In this document: piece after piece, positions 22,950 to 34,462 of the stretch
How the letters are laid out: each line of letters opens with the position of its first letter
Position numbering within the stretch: the first letter of the stretch is position 1
Origin: Bullera alba
Lineage: Eukaryota; Basidiomycota; Tremellomycetes; Tremellales; Bulleraceae
Length of the DNA stretch: 64,000 nucleotides
NCBI GenBank assembly: GCA_001600095.1
Contig: BCIX01000006.1
Coordinates: forward strand, 868,001 to 932,000
Direction of reading: 5' to 3'
Made by a program: the position numbers and the translations under genes
The notes under the pieces: model-generated
Database searches by the model: none
What the model saw: only the letters and a program-made list of their open reading frames with translations
Told to the model about the DNA's origin: nothing

Positions 22950-25241
22950 TGTTCATGAGACTCTCTTATCAAGGGCTCCGACAGTGCTCGTACCATGGCG
23001 CCTTATCCCGACGAGTACATGTCGCATGCGACGACATGGCAGTATCTTCCTCTCCCAGGTGTGAGCTCCTGCGAACGCCGCGTTTTTACTTCCGTTCCCG
23101 ACCTCATCTCTTTCCTCGATCAGTTCCCGTAGCCATGAACCGAGTCGATTGACGGGAGCGGAATTAGAAACGCCGTTCTCGCCGGAACTCACACCTGGAG
23201 GAGGAGGATACTGTAATGTCTAGCAGCGCAAAGAGGAGGGGGGGAGAGGTAAACGATCATCTCCGCATCGCCAGATGAGTCTTCGCTGAGGGCCCGTTTC
23301 TAAATGCGACCAGGTGTGGACGGTACAGACGGAGGCCGATGACATACCAGGCTCTGGAAACGCCGGGCGACCAATTCGTGGTTGGTGATGATAATGTTGA
23401 TTTTCGAACCGGTACCACGCGGACGATCCTTTGTGTCAATCCCTCGCTTCACTGGATACTTGCTCAACTCCGCCGCAGGTGTGAGTGGAGCAGGAGCCTC
23501 CCTTGCAAGAATCTGGACGGTGAGAGGGTCGTTCTCGTCGACACGGTGCATGACCACTGTGCCGCAGTAAACGACGCCATCTATGACGTCGAGGATTTTC
23601 CTTTCGAACCGTTTGGTGTCCATGGTTGTCCTGTTGAGCTGAGTACTGTGAGGTGCTGACTTTGCAATATGGCAAATGTGAACGTTATGGGTCGAGGATC
23701 TTACTCAGCTCGGCGGCGAGCTGCTTTGTGAGGGAGTTATCCGTCACAAAGAGGAAAGGTGGGAGTGCAGCGGCCGTGCCGAGGGCGGGAAATGGATGAA
23801 AGATTGGCATACCAGAGGCGGTCCATGCAGGTGGGTCGTCTGCTCCTCTGTGAGTTCTTAATTGTGGTCAGCGTCGAGACATCGGATAAAGGACGAATGC
23901 TTACTCTTTGAACTCTCCCGTGAATAGATCCGGCTTGTAATCAATCACCACCTGTGCTCGCCATGTCGGATCTTGCCGCAGTTTGTCGTGATAGTAGGAC
24001 AATATCGCAATGAGCAGGGCCATGGTGTAGGTCTTCCCCAGCCCGGCCTCGTGGGCGAGAATGATGGACTCGCCTTTTCAGGCTTGAACACACTGAAATG
24101 GTACACGCAGCCGTATTTTGTTTGGTGTTGTAGGTCGAAGGGACTGATTTGCAATGACGAGCGAAGATCTCCTCTTTACGGAAAGGCTGTTCACCGTGTC
24201 TACGTCGACCGTGGACGAGCGATCCTTCCATGCAGATCGCCGCCGAATGTCGGACGAAGAGGGACCATACCTTGGATTGTCAGTCAATTGTCCTCAGACC
24301 AATGATAGTCGACTCACATGGAAGAATCAGTGACAGGCTGTGAGCCGTTGAGCTCAGCCTCCCTTGCAGCCTCTCTGTCCCTTTCGGCCTTTGCCGCTCG
24401 GTTCGCCCGCTTGTAGTCTCTCCGCTTTTGCCTCCTAGGTTAAATCGGGCTCAGGGGAGCCTCGACGTCTACTTGGGTGGTGTCCTCGCCCGCAGAGACA
24501 CCTGCTTCCTCTTCCTCGGAGCCTTTGGCGTCGCCGTCCGCCAATTGAGCCGCTACAGTCCCTTCTTCATTGTCTCCGCCATCCTCAGGACCGCCTTCTT
24601 CCTCGTTCTCCCCTGCGATCGACACTTGACCAGGCACATGGTCCCCGATCCTGTAGCTATTTGATTGCCGGAGCCATAGTCTCCTTGGGCTTTCGAAGGG
24701 CAATATGCACCTCCCCGGCCTTCTCAGCGGCGACAGATGCCCCTTTGTAGTTTCGAAAGGCCGTCAAAGGCATGGATTCCATGTACGCCTCCATGGCATC
24801 TTTGCACTTGAATCCTCGATCATGAAACACTCTTTGGGCCATTCCCTGAACGGCACAGGGTGGTTCTGTCTTGGATCCGCCCGCTCCCATTTCCGCTCGG
24901 TTTGCTGATAGCTGCCCAGACGAGGAAGGACGGGTGCCGGGCGGTGTCGGCTTCTGCAAGCCGCAGTAGCAGAGCATGGACAGATTGACGCACGTCTTCG
25001 ATCTGGTACATCAGGATTGACAGCGCCTACCGCAATTTGGGTCTCCACGTCCTCCACCGCAGCTTGGGATTCGGCCTGGTGATTACAGTCAACTTCCGTA
25101 CCTCGATAACCAACAGCCAGACACGCTCACCTCTTCGACTTCAAAGTCTCCGTCATCAGTGTCAAAAGCCTCATCCGAGGAGTAGCCCATCACCCTCGAA
25201 GCTAGCTCCGGGTCTGGACTGGTGGGGTATGGCGAATCCAT
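22950..25241 (-). pseudogene. SNF2-like helicase gene, apparently broken
   Basis: The minus strand begins at an ATG (25239-25241) with an acidic MDSPYPTSPDPELASRVMGY stretch, continues through a basic/acidic region and reaches a Walker A block, IILAHEAGLGKTYTMALLIA, at about 24000-24070, preceded by PFDLQHQTKYGCVYHF. That pairing (Q-containing stretch, then AHEAGLGKT) is typical of helicase motif I in SNF2-family ATPases. Two lesions are visible: an in-frame TAA at 24440-24442 between otherwise continuous charged sequence, and a one-base frame break at about 24076, where FKPEK and GESIILAHE lie in different frames. Further exons follow (ADDPPAWTASGMPIFHPFP; MDTKRFERKILDVIDGVVYC) but I cannot identify the remaining helicase motifs. 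It is probably a pseudogene or a fast-evolving mobile-element-associated ATPase. A normal explanation by unusual splicing is not excluded. Confidence 0.45.
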
Positions 25242-26110
25242 GGTGTTCCCGAATGGTGACCGTCAAGCTTGGCGGTGAGGACCTCAATCGGGACGGAGGA
25301 GCCGTGCCGATATAAGCAGGCTGCCTGGGTTGGACTGAATCGCCAAGCGTAGGAGGCCGGGGTGTGGTGGACCAATATGTTCGATGATCGTTGAGGAGTT
25401 CCTGGCAGTTGCGGGGGTCGCATTCTTGTAGTCCTTGGGTCTCGTTGTATCCGAGGTATTAGACGAGATACAATTGTGGTTTTGTACTGTTGGTTGAGTT
25501 TGGTGTCGAGAATCGATTCGGTCTCCCAATCTTCTTCACCATCGATGATGACGGCTTGAGTTGGGGGTTGCGACCGGTCATCGATGCAGTTGGGTCCGTG
25601 AGGCGAGAGAAGGTGAACGTGGAAGACCTTATGAATAGGCATGGTGTCGGGGAGCGAGAATCGATACCCGTGCTCAGAAACCGTCTCCGTGGTTGTAAAT
25701 GGACCAAAGATCGATCCTCCAGCTTCTTGGTCGGACGAGTCGCTTGATATGTTCAGAGGATAATCACGCCTTGACCGCGAGGCTTTAAGTCGGCGAGGAC
25801 AGTCGAGCTTCGTCGACGTGATTGGCTGGCCGCTAGTTGAGGTCGACGATATCCTTTTCCAGGTACGTAGCGAATAAGCTGAGATCAAACTCTCTTCGTC
25901 GCTGGCTGGCTCTGTCGGTGAAAACTTGTCGAGAGATGTCGGACTGTTGGTCGATATCCGTGTTGGCGAAGAACGGTAAACGTGATTCGAAAGCCCAGGG
26001 GGGCGGACAGAACGAGACTTCTGCCCTCTTCTGCCTAGCCGCCAGACCAGTACAGGTTCCGGTGTTGGATCTTGTCTGATCGTAAGTCAACGAGCGGATC
26101 TACGACTTCG
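25202..26110 (-). mobile_element. degenerate Ty3/gypsy retrotransposon fragment (integrase end plus chromodomain)
   Basis: Translation of the minus strand in shifting frames gives the 3' end of a Ty3/gypsy polyprotein. From high to low coordinates: FFANTDIDQQSDI and LSLFATYLEKDIVDLN (integrase core end, 26030-25840), TRPTKKLEDRSL joined by a frameshift to GPFTTTETVSEHGYRFSL (integrase C-terminal GPF/Y module, about 25760-25640), MPIHKVFHVHLLSPHGP, VIIDGEEDWETESILD (25590-25520), and a chromodomain remnant YLV*YLGYNETQG in yet another frame with an in-frame stop at about 25445. At least three frame changes and two stops show it is dead. No LTR was found by eye. Reverse transcriptase and gag are absent, so it is a truncated copy. 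It abuts the SNF2-like gene in the same orientation. Confidence 0.8.
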
Positions 26111-26731
26111 ATCCGCACGCCTCACCCCTCTGCCCGAAGGTATACAGAGAGTTCAACCTGTTTCATCAATCGTACTTACGGTTGTCTCATCTCGGTCATG
26201 TCATAGTTTCGGTAGCTCTCCTCCACCGATGACCGAACGGCAGCAGCCGCACAGACGTAAACGACCAAGCCTACGCCGTTTTACGATACGTCTTCCCAGA
26301 CCTACGAGTATTGTGGGTCGAGATCGTAAGTTATTACAAATTTCAGTTACGAAGTGCGTTCGAGCCTGCCCTGGATTCCAAATGCCTGTACTCGGGTTAC
26401 GTTACCGGCGAGCTCGCCTTTGACGCCATCGATGCTGGCGGATTCCAGCGTCCAGATCATGCAGGACTATGCTGATTCACCGACCAACAAGTGTCTACTT
26501 ATAACCCAGCTGCATCATCGACCTCACTCTGTGTGATATCCTCTTCCCCTTCGCTCCACCATACAACGCTCAATCACCCCCAGGCTGGCGAGTATCGCCT
26601 CCCGCTCTCGCACAACCGTTTCCCAAAGTCGATCTATCGCGACAAGGGCTATATCTGCCAGAAACCCCGTCACACCTAGAGTCACATTCCCCACCGTCTA
26701 TCGATCTTTCAACAGTACTTCTATAGTCAAC
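26111..26731. other. no gene seen; upstream of glutathione reductase
   Basis: Pyrimidine-rich promoter-like DNA with short frames only. The final 200 bases before 26732 are likely the GLR1 promoter and leader. Confidence 0.4.
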
Positions 26732-28759
26732 ATGCCTCCCATCCCTCCCAAAGATGCTGAGCAGATCGGCGAGTAGTGAGTAGCGCAAGCGAGCAAGCTA
26801 GATGCAGAGTGGAATGCTGATTCATCCAGCGATTACTTCGTCATTGGCGGTGGTTCCGGTGGTCTAGCATCAGCTGTGAGTGTGACCTGCATGATTTAGC
26901 AAGGGGAATGTAAGGTGTTGACCTTGGATACAGCGTCGAGCCTCGCAGTATGGCGCCAAAGTCGGTCTTGTGGAGGCTACCCACCGACTAGGTGGTACCT
27001 GTGTCAATGTCGGGTGAGTTCAAGTGCAGCCATATATGCTGTGCAATCTGTACTGATGCCTGGCATAGATGTGTTCCCAAGAGTGAGTGATGATGTAGCA
27101 GAAGACGATGGATGAGCTGACCGGGGCTTGCGAATCAGAAATCATGTGGTGAGTACCCGGCGGGCGTTACACGCATTGTCTCCACATAGCTGACGATCTG
27201 GACCTAGGTACACTGCCGACATCGCGGATAACATCAGAAAAGCCGTCGCCTACGGCTTTGGCGATGAGGACTCTGCCTCAAAGATGGTCAACAAGTTCGA
27301 CTGGCCTACGCTCAAGCACAAGCGAGACAAGTACATCGAGAGGTTGAACGGTATCTAGTGAGTGCTGTAGGCGTATTGATAGCCAGAATGCGAGCTGAGT
27401 TGGGCTCAGCGAGAAGAACCTCGTCAACGACAAGGTCGACTACCACGAGGGATACGCCTCGTTCCTCGATGCCAACACCCTCCAGATCAAGTCTCACGAC
27501 GGCACGACTTACAAAGTCAAAGCGAAGAAGATCGCCATTGCCGTCGGAGGTCGACCCACAATCCCCACCAACGATCAGATCCCCGGTGCCGAACACGGTA
27601 TCAACTCTGATGGCTTCTTTGACATCGACACTCAGCCCAAGACTGTCGTCGTCGTTGGAGCCGGATACATTGCCGTCGAGCTGGCCGGTGTGTTCAACAC
27701 CCTCGGCACGGAGACCCACCTGGTCATCAGGCACGACAAGGTCTTGAGGACGTTCGACCCCTTGTTGCAGGACACTCTGACTCCTTACATGGGTGAGTGA
27801 GCAGCCAACTTGTGTGATTAGACCATTGACCGGCTGCGTAGAGAAAACCGGAATGAACGTGCACAAAAAGTCGAATGTCAAGAAGGTCGAAAAGCTCGAC
27901 AATGGCAGACTCAGCATCACCATCGACTCTCTGGACAAGCCGGTCGAGGCCGACGTCTTGCTTTGGGCTATTGGCCGACACTCCAACACGGAGCAGCTGG
28001 GCGCTGACAAAGCCGGTGTCAAGCTGGATGAGAAATCGGGCGATGTCATCGTGGACGACTACCAGAACACGAGCCAGCCAAACGTCTACGCCATCGGAGA
28101 TGTGGGAGGAAAGGCCTTGTTGACCCCCGTCGCCATTGCCGCCGGAAGACGATTGAGCAACAGGCTCTTCGGCCCCGAGAAGTTCAAGGACGACAAGCTG
28201 TCTTACGAGAACATCCCCAGTGTCGTCTTCTCGTGAGTCGAGCCACCTGGCTGTTAGATATTGCATTGACGTGAGTTAGGCACCCGACTATCGGATCTAT
28301 CGGTATGACCGAGCCCGAGGCCAGGGAGAAGTACGGCGACAAGGTCAAGATCTACAGCACCTCTGTGAGTCGAACTTTTGTTAGCAGATGAAGATGGCCG
28401 TACTGACGTTTACAATGATTAGTTCAAAGCCATGTCTTTCGCCATGCTCGAGGAGAAGGACAAGCAGCCAACTGCTTACAAGCTCATCTGCGTCGGAGAG
28501 GAGGAGAAGGTCGTCGGTCTGCACATCATCGGCGAGGGCAGTGACGAGATCTTACAAGGCTGTGAGTGGTCACATAGTGCTCCTGGGGAGAGGATGCTGA
28601 TGATGCTTAGTCGGAGTTGCTATCAAGATGGGCGCTACCAAGGACGATTTCGACTCGTGTGTCGCGATCCGTGAGTCGAGTGATCAGTTTAAGGGAGGGA
28701 AGTGCTGACTGTATATGGTAGACCCTACTTCTTCCGAGGAGCTTGTCACCTTGCGATGA
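26732..28759 (+). CDS. GLR1: glutathione reductase
   Basis: Starts [20 protein letters not shown] at 26732 and spans about ten exons. The FAD-binding motif [10 protein letters not shown] is followed by [20 protein letters not shown], the redox-active Cys pair C-x4-C of class I pyridine nucleotide disulfide oxidoreductases. The NADPH domain has [17 protein letters not shown], and the second FAD motif is [18 protein letters not shown]. The dimer interface has [14 protein letters not shown], and the C-terminus reads [12 protein letters not shown], supplying the catalytic His-Glu of the partner subunit. It reduces glutathione disulfide with NADPH to keep cytosolic thiols reduced. No mitochondrial presequence is seen at this start. 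Two micro-exons of 14 bases (27069-27082) and 10 bases (27139-27148) code for the end of the active-site segment and its following residues. The stop is TGA at 28757-28759. Confidence 0.95.
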
Positions 28760-29795
28760 TCGATACATGCATTGAAGTGGCATTATGGGATTGAGCCACG
28801 GGGCTCTATTACCTGCTCTTAGGGTGTTCGACTGATGCGGCTTCGAGCTAATTGATGGGCAGTCCAGTGATCAATACAACCACCTACTGCCAGACATTGA
28901 TCGATGTATAGCTGTCTCGAGAAGGTTAAAGCTATGAAATTTGAAGCTTTGAAGAGCGCGAGGCTGCATTGACGCTGACTTGATGATGTGTTATGGTGAG
29001 TCCAACCTTGATTTGAGTTTGAAAATGACGTCTACCCCTTCAGTCATCAATCCTCCGCCAACAATTAGCGTGACACCGCCGCCGCCCCCTTAAAAGGCAC
29101 GCTCAAAACGGTCAGGGGATCGGCGTCTCAGTCTGCCCCCACTCCGAGATCCACCACGTGTTACAATTGTCATCCACTTCATCTTCTCCTCCGACTAGGA
29201 TTTTTGCTATGACCGTGCTCGGTCATGATCCCTTTGAGACGATTTGTCCCTATGGGAATGCTAGTGCGACACGCTTATGCACTAGCGACTGACAGAGTGA
29301 CGATGATGATGTCGTGTCGTGTAACTTAAGTCGTGTCGTGAGTCTGTACTCGAGTAGAGCTTATACCTAGTCTAATGTGAGTCAACCCACCTCTCCCCTC
29401 CTGATGGTGATGGCTGATGGTGATGGCTTCTCCCCGCCGGGCCCTATAGATTTCCACCAACGTGTCGCGTCCATTAATCACTGATTAGCATTCGGTAGTC
29501 TGCGAATAGCTGCGAATCCATCGCTACAACAAGCCTTGCGCAATCGACACGGCCGGACGGCGAGCAGCCCGTAGCAAGGAGATGATCGACAGCCTCCCGT
29601 GATCAAACACACACTTGATCCCCGACGCCTCGACTCCAATCTCGACTTCAACTTTGAGCTCTATCCTTCATACTCCACTTATTCGCTTCCCAAATTCGGT
29701 ACCCTTACCCCAGGGCGAGTTAGGTCGAGGATACCTCGAGGTATCCCGTTGCTCGGACTTCAAACTTCTGTCGGCGGGTGTAGAGGAACGCTGCG
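28760..29795. other. long intergenic region with small repeats
   Basis: About 1 kb without a coding frame. It holds direct repeats GTCGTGTCGTG at 29311-29321 and 29330-29340, a short hairpin ATGACCG-TGCT-CGGTCAT near 29210-29227, and a tandem ATGGTGATGGC repeat at about 29404-29425. The rest is probably 3' sequence of GLR1 and a long promoter for the RhoGEF gene. Confidence 0.45.
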
Positions 29796-32700
29796 ATGCG
29801 CTTGACAAAAGGTAGATCCCAATTGGGATCCTCCAATTCGACCACATCGCTCCCACCTGCCCACGTCGACACAGGTTTATCCCCACCAAACGACTTTCCT
29901 GTATCCACCTCAGCTGTGGACCTTGCAACGAACGATTTCAGTCCGCCTACAGGAGGACGAGGAGTCAACAGTGCTCGAACGAAGAAGGAGGATAAGGAGA
30001 GATATCCCCCCTCTGCGTTCTTCAGAGCTACTCTAGGCAGGATGCGGAGCTTCAAGGGCAAGAAGAGCGACTCATCAACGACCACCCCTGAGCTGGAGGA
30101 ATCGCCGAGGAGGAGCGAGTCGATGGAATTGAGAAAGAGTGAATCGAGGCAATCCCTCGACATCCCGCTTTCAACCCACCCAGCAGCAACTCCACATCTA
30201 CAGCCAGTCACGCTCCAGTGAGTCCGAGCTTTTCCAGCAATCGTTAAGCGAAAGCTGACAGGTTTGACTAGCGATTCTCGACACCCAGTCAGCCCAGTCC
30301 CACCTCTGCCACCGAGTATATCGACCCCTCCTGACCTGGCTCCATACCCCGACGCAGCGCCCATCGAGATGTCAACTTTGTCGACGCCGTCCCCCCAATC
30401 ATCTCCGCTTGACAATAGTCCCGACTCGCAGCAACACCTACTTGGAGCTTCAACCCTGAACCGAGCTGGATCCGCAGTATCCTCGAGCTCGTTACACAGC
30501 GGAGAGTCTGGTTCAGGCCTCCTCTCTACTCGGTATTCAAACTCAAGCAGGCCTGACTCTAACAGTTCTCACAAGAAGCTGGTCAAACGACGACCGGTCT
30601 CCGTACACGAGACGATCGAGCTGGTCAGACCATACCCCTCAACCACCCGACCAAGCCCAAGCGAGAGCAGGTCGATTAAGCCCAACGTGCCGTATGAGCA
30701 ATATCCCCTCGTCCAGACTGTCTTGACGCCAGACTTCACCATTCCACCACAGGCATACTTCGACTTTGGCTATGACGAGCGGTATGGTCTCTCGCCGCCG
30801 GGGTCGAATGTGTACTCCAATTCCCTACTCGCTCGCAATCCCTCTTCGTCCACGGCAGCCAGTCAGGCCACATCTGGCTTTGAGGATCAGACGACAGAAG
30901 AGTCGGCTATGATCTCAACCCCGAGGGAGGTGATGCAACAGGACTACCACGCCTCGAGCATCAACAGTGGGGAAGGAGCCGTTGAAAGCTGGGACGAGCA
31001 TACGCAAAAGCTGCCAGAGTCGGCTGAGAAGTCTTTTTGGAATCATTCCAATTCGACACCTCGGGAGGACGATCAGCTTCCCCTACAAACCAACACAGAT
31101 GGTCACATCGTCCAAGAGCCAAATCCCCAATCGTCTTTTCCCTTCCACGCAGTCTCTTCTTCGCATCGCACCGTCAAGACCGCGAGCCGAGGATCAATGA
31201 CAGGTCTAGCACCTTCCCGTCCGGTGTCCCCTTCCCACTCTATCACCTACTCTACCGTTACGCACCATACTTCCTCCACCACATCCACTGCCCGGCAAGC
31301 CAGAACCCTCACTCCGAGCTCACCGCCTTCAATGCCCTTGGAGAGGGTAGAGGTAATCCGCCGGAGTGTTGCTTTCGACACCATCGTCCTGGAACACAGC
31401 AGAGATGGTTCGACCTCATCACAAGCCATGGCAGGTTCACATCGCATCAGGGCCCGGTCTACCAGTTTGGGCTCCGAGTCCTTCTCTCTCGACATGACCC
31501 GAGACTCCATCTTCTCAATCGGATCCATAGGCGAAGTTACCCTTGCTACCAATGCCACGGTGACTCAGGGGAGGACAGTACAATATTCCCGCCCGGCACT
31601 GGATGCGTTGGAAGGCAATATCGATCGTGGGGCGGAGTCGAGCGGGACTGGGGAGGGGAGAAGGGCGATTGAAGAGTTGATCGCGGGATCCGAGTCAATG
31701 CGAAGGGCCTTCGAGCTGGATCCGTCGTTTGGAAATCGAACATCAAGCCTCGAATCATGGGATCGCCTTGGAGATGGAGGGGCAAACACCAATACCCCCA
31801 ATCTTACCTTCACGTCCGATGGCGATGATGATCCTCAAGCGTCGAACTCCGAGGTATCCACCGGTAAAGTCAAACGACCGGCAGCTCCCCAGCGCTCCAG
31901 TAGTCTAGGCAGTCTATGGCGACGACTATCCAGTTCCAGAAAGTCAAAACACTCCATATCACCAGACGTCAGTCCAGCAGGAGTGATCACCGACTCGCCC
32001 AAACCGCCCAAAAGGTCCTCATCGCTCCTACCTCCCGAACAGATTCCCCACCCGCCTCCACCCGTATCCCCATCTGATATCAAGCAATTGATGCGCAAGG
32101 CCTCCAAGGGCAAGTTGAAAGTGAGGACCAAGAATCTCACTTCCGACTTGCCGCCCTCTCCCACGAAACCACCCAGAACGTCAAACTCCGCGTCCAGATC
32201 GCCCACTGGGCTGGCGACATATATCATGCCTCCATCTGGCGTCCCGCTGCCACAAGCTCGACATCAACGACGAAGGTCGGCTCCGTACCCCCCTTCCGGA
32301 CGAAGCCCAAGAACACCAATCTCCCCGACAACGCCCCGCACGCCCAGTAGAGTGGTCAGTGCGGCTTCTGGTTCGTCAATAGGGCCAATTGGCGATGTGG
32401 ATGCTCGAGATGGTTCGGGTCGATCAGCACCGCTGATGTACATCCCCGGAAGGAACTCATCCCTAGTGGACCTCCCACTCGCTGCGACACCTCAGGGAAT
32501 CTCAACTATGACTACATCACCAGTGGCGCTCGATGGCCTAGTCGAGGATTACTTTTCTGGTCAGCATGCCACCACCGCGAGACCGAGACGTCTTTCCACC
32601 AGCAGAGTCGAGGGTCTGCCGAATACGGCGTACGCCTCTGGACTTAACACTGCGGAGAGGAGGCGGAAATACAGGCAGACCTTGGTGGAGATCAAGGATG

Positions 32701-34122
32701 ATGTGGTGTTTCAACAAGTCCTGCAAAACCTGGCCGACCTGGAGGACCTCTCGAGTCAAATGTCCCAAGTGAAGGACGCCCAGGAGGATGTTGAGGAGGA
32801 TATGGGGCTGTTGATGCGTCCGACCTCCAGATCGGGGCAGAGGGGAGAGTCGAGTGCGAGTGGAGCGATCAGGCAGGAGAGTATACAAGCGTGGTTCGTC
32901 ACAAGGGAGATCATTCAAGGAGAGCGGAGACATGGAAGGGTGCTGGCAAGAGGAGTTGCAGTGAGTGCTACCGTGGTGCAACTCGGCTATTGCGAGGGCT
33001 GATGTGAATGACGACAGACTGTCAAGTCAGCTTTGGAATCTGCATCCTTTAACGTCCCCCCTCTCCCAACCTCACGACTTTCCTCGTCGACCACGTCCAC
33101 TCTCACCACCAACTCCAGTACGAGCGCCAAAAGCCCGGCCAAGCTACGTCGCAATAGGATAACCACCACCAGTCAATCTCGTCGCCATTCATCCGGTTTC
33201 GGCCTCGAGCACGACCTTGCACCCCCTCTGCCCGATAGTCAATCCTCCGTCACTCCTTCGCCAATGGACGTCCTGCTCCTCAGACTGCCGAGGCTATTGG
33301 CCTTATCCCTCACTCTGTCCAGTCAATTCGAGCACCACGCCTCACCCGCCGGGCTAGCCGAAGCGTTCCTCGCGATGGAGCCTTCGCTCAGGGAAGAATG
33401 TGGAATGTGGGCTGGGGAAATTGGCAATTTGATCGTGATGGGTTTAGGGGACTGGCTGGACATGAACGCTGCGATGACAAGTTCGAGTTCGACAACGCCG
33501 AGCCAGACTCCGGGGCATAGTCGGTCCGGAAGCTTGATAGGGAGGTATGGGGCTGGGTCTGAAGTGCTGGGTTTGGTGATGGAGGGTCAGGAGGCGGATG
33601 ACCAGGAGGACAGGTTGAGCTTCATGGACATCGTGAGTGGTCAGGAGGGGTGTTCAAGACACGCACTACACGGGCAAGGCTGATGTTCGGAAATAGATCG
33701 TGACGCCGATACAGCGAGCACTGCGATACAAACTCCTCTTCCAAGGTAAGTCACATGATGACCAATCCCCTGCCGCACATAACGCCGGCTAATGCTCCGC
33801 AGAGCTCCTCGGGAAGATCCCACACGGCAGCTCCACCCACCTCCTGGTCACCAAAGCCCTCGAAGCCTCGGAGCGCCTGGCCTACGAATGCAACGACAGA
33901 CAAACGTTCGACTTAAATGAGCTTCGAAGAGGATCCCTGGAGAACAGAGATTTCAATCGCTCAGGAAGGTCGATTCGGTCAAACACCGCTTCAGGCCTGA
34001 ATGGGTCCAGTGGTTCCGGGAGCAGGATCTCCTTGGGGGAGTATATGACCTCTGGGGATGAGCGGAAGAAGAGCAAGAGGAGGAAGAGGCCGCAATCGGC
34101 CGATCCGGCGGGAAGGCCGTGA
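29796..34122 (+). CDS. large RhoGEF with C-terminal DH domain
   Basis: Five exons can be followed (29796-30217, 30272-32960, 33018 to about 33632, then two shorter exons to TGA at 34120-34122). The first 900 residues are Ser/Pro/Thr-rich with basic patches (KLVKRRPVSVHETIEL, SSSLGSLWRRLSSSRKSKH), typical of disordered scaffold regions. The C-terminal part is a Dbl-homology fold: IQAWFVTREIIQGERRHGRV (first helix), MDVLLLRLPRLLALSLTLS, and after splicing FMDIIVTPIQRALRYKLLFQ with ELLGKIPHGSSTHLLVTKAL, the most conserved DH helix. The domain exchanges GDP for GTP on Rho-family GTPases, hence roles in polarity and cell wall. Only about 65 residues follow the DH helix, so no PH domain is encoded. 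The target GTPase cannot be told from the sequence. Confidence 0.8.
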
Positions 34123-34462
34123 GGTGGATCTCGGAGCGGACCGGGTGATGGGCGATAGACATGATGACTTCATGGCTAGGGTGTTCAATTATAATATTTA
34201 CCCTCCAGACGGCGGCATCGATCTGCCTGACACTGTGCATGGTGTCTCGATGCTATGTACAAGCAACATGTCTATCCTGTTCGCCATCTCGTACTTACAC
34301 TCGCGGTCGGAGCTTGCTGCGTTTGTACATCTGATCGTATAGTATCGTCCTGTCGTCGTGTATGCTCATTGTCCCAGTACCAGACCACCCCCTCCAGCAG
34401 ATCTCCAGGACCAGTTGATGTGCGGTCGGTATCTCCAGCGTCATATCCGGTTGAAGCCCATC
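34123..34462. other. convergent intergenic region
   Basis: Lies between the RhoGEF stop and the stop of the minus-strand gene that follows. No gene or repeat seen; likely both 3' untranslated regions. Confidence 0.4.

Noticed and set aside
27312..28049. 245-residue minus-strand open frame
   Set aside because: It is the antisense shadow of the glutathione reductase exons, which carry clear family motifs on the plus strand.
29311..29340. GTCGTGTCGTG direct repeats as a possible CRISPR or satellite seed
   Set aside because: Only two copies with an 8-base gap; no array.
29720..30415. 231-residue minus-strand open frame
   Set aside because: Shadow of the first RhoGEF exons.
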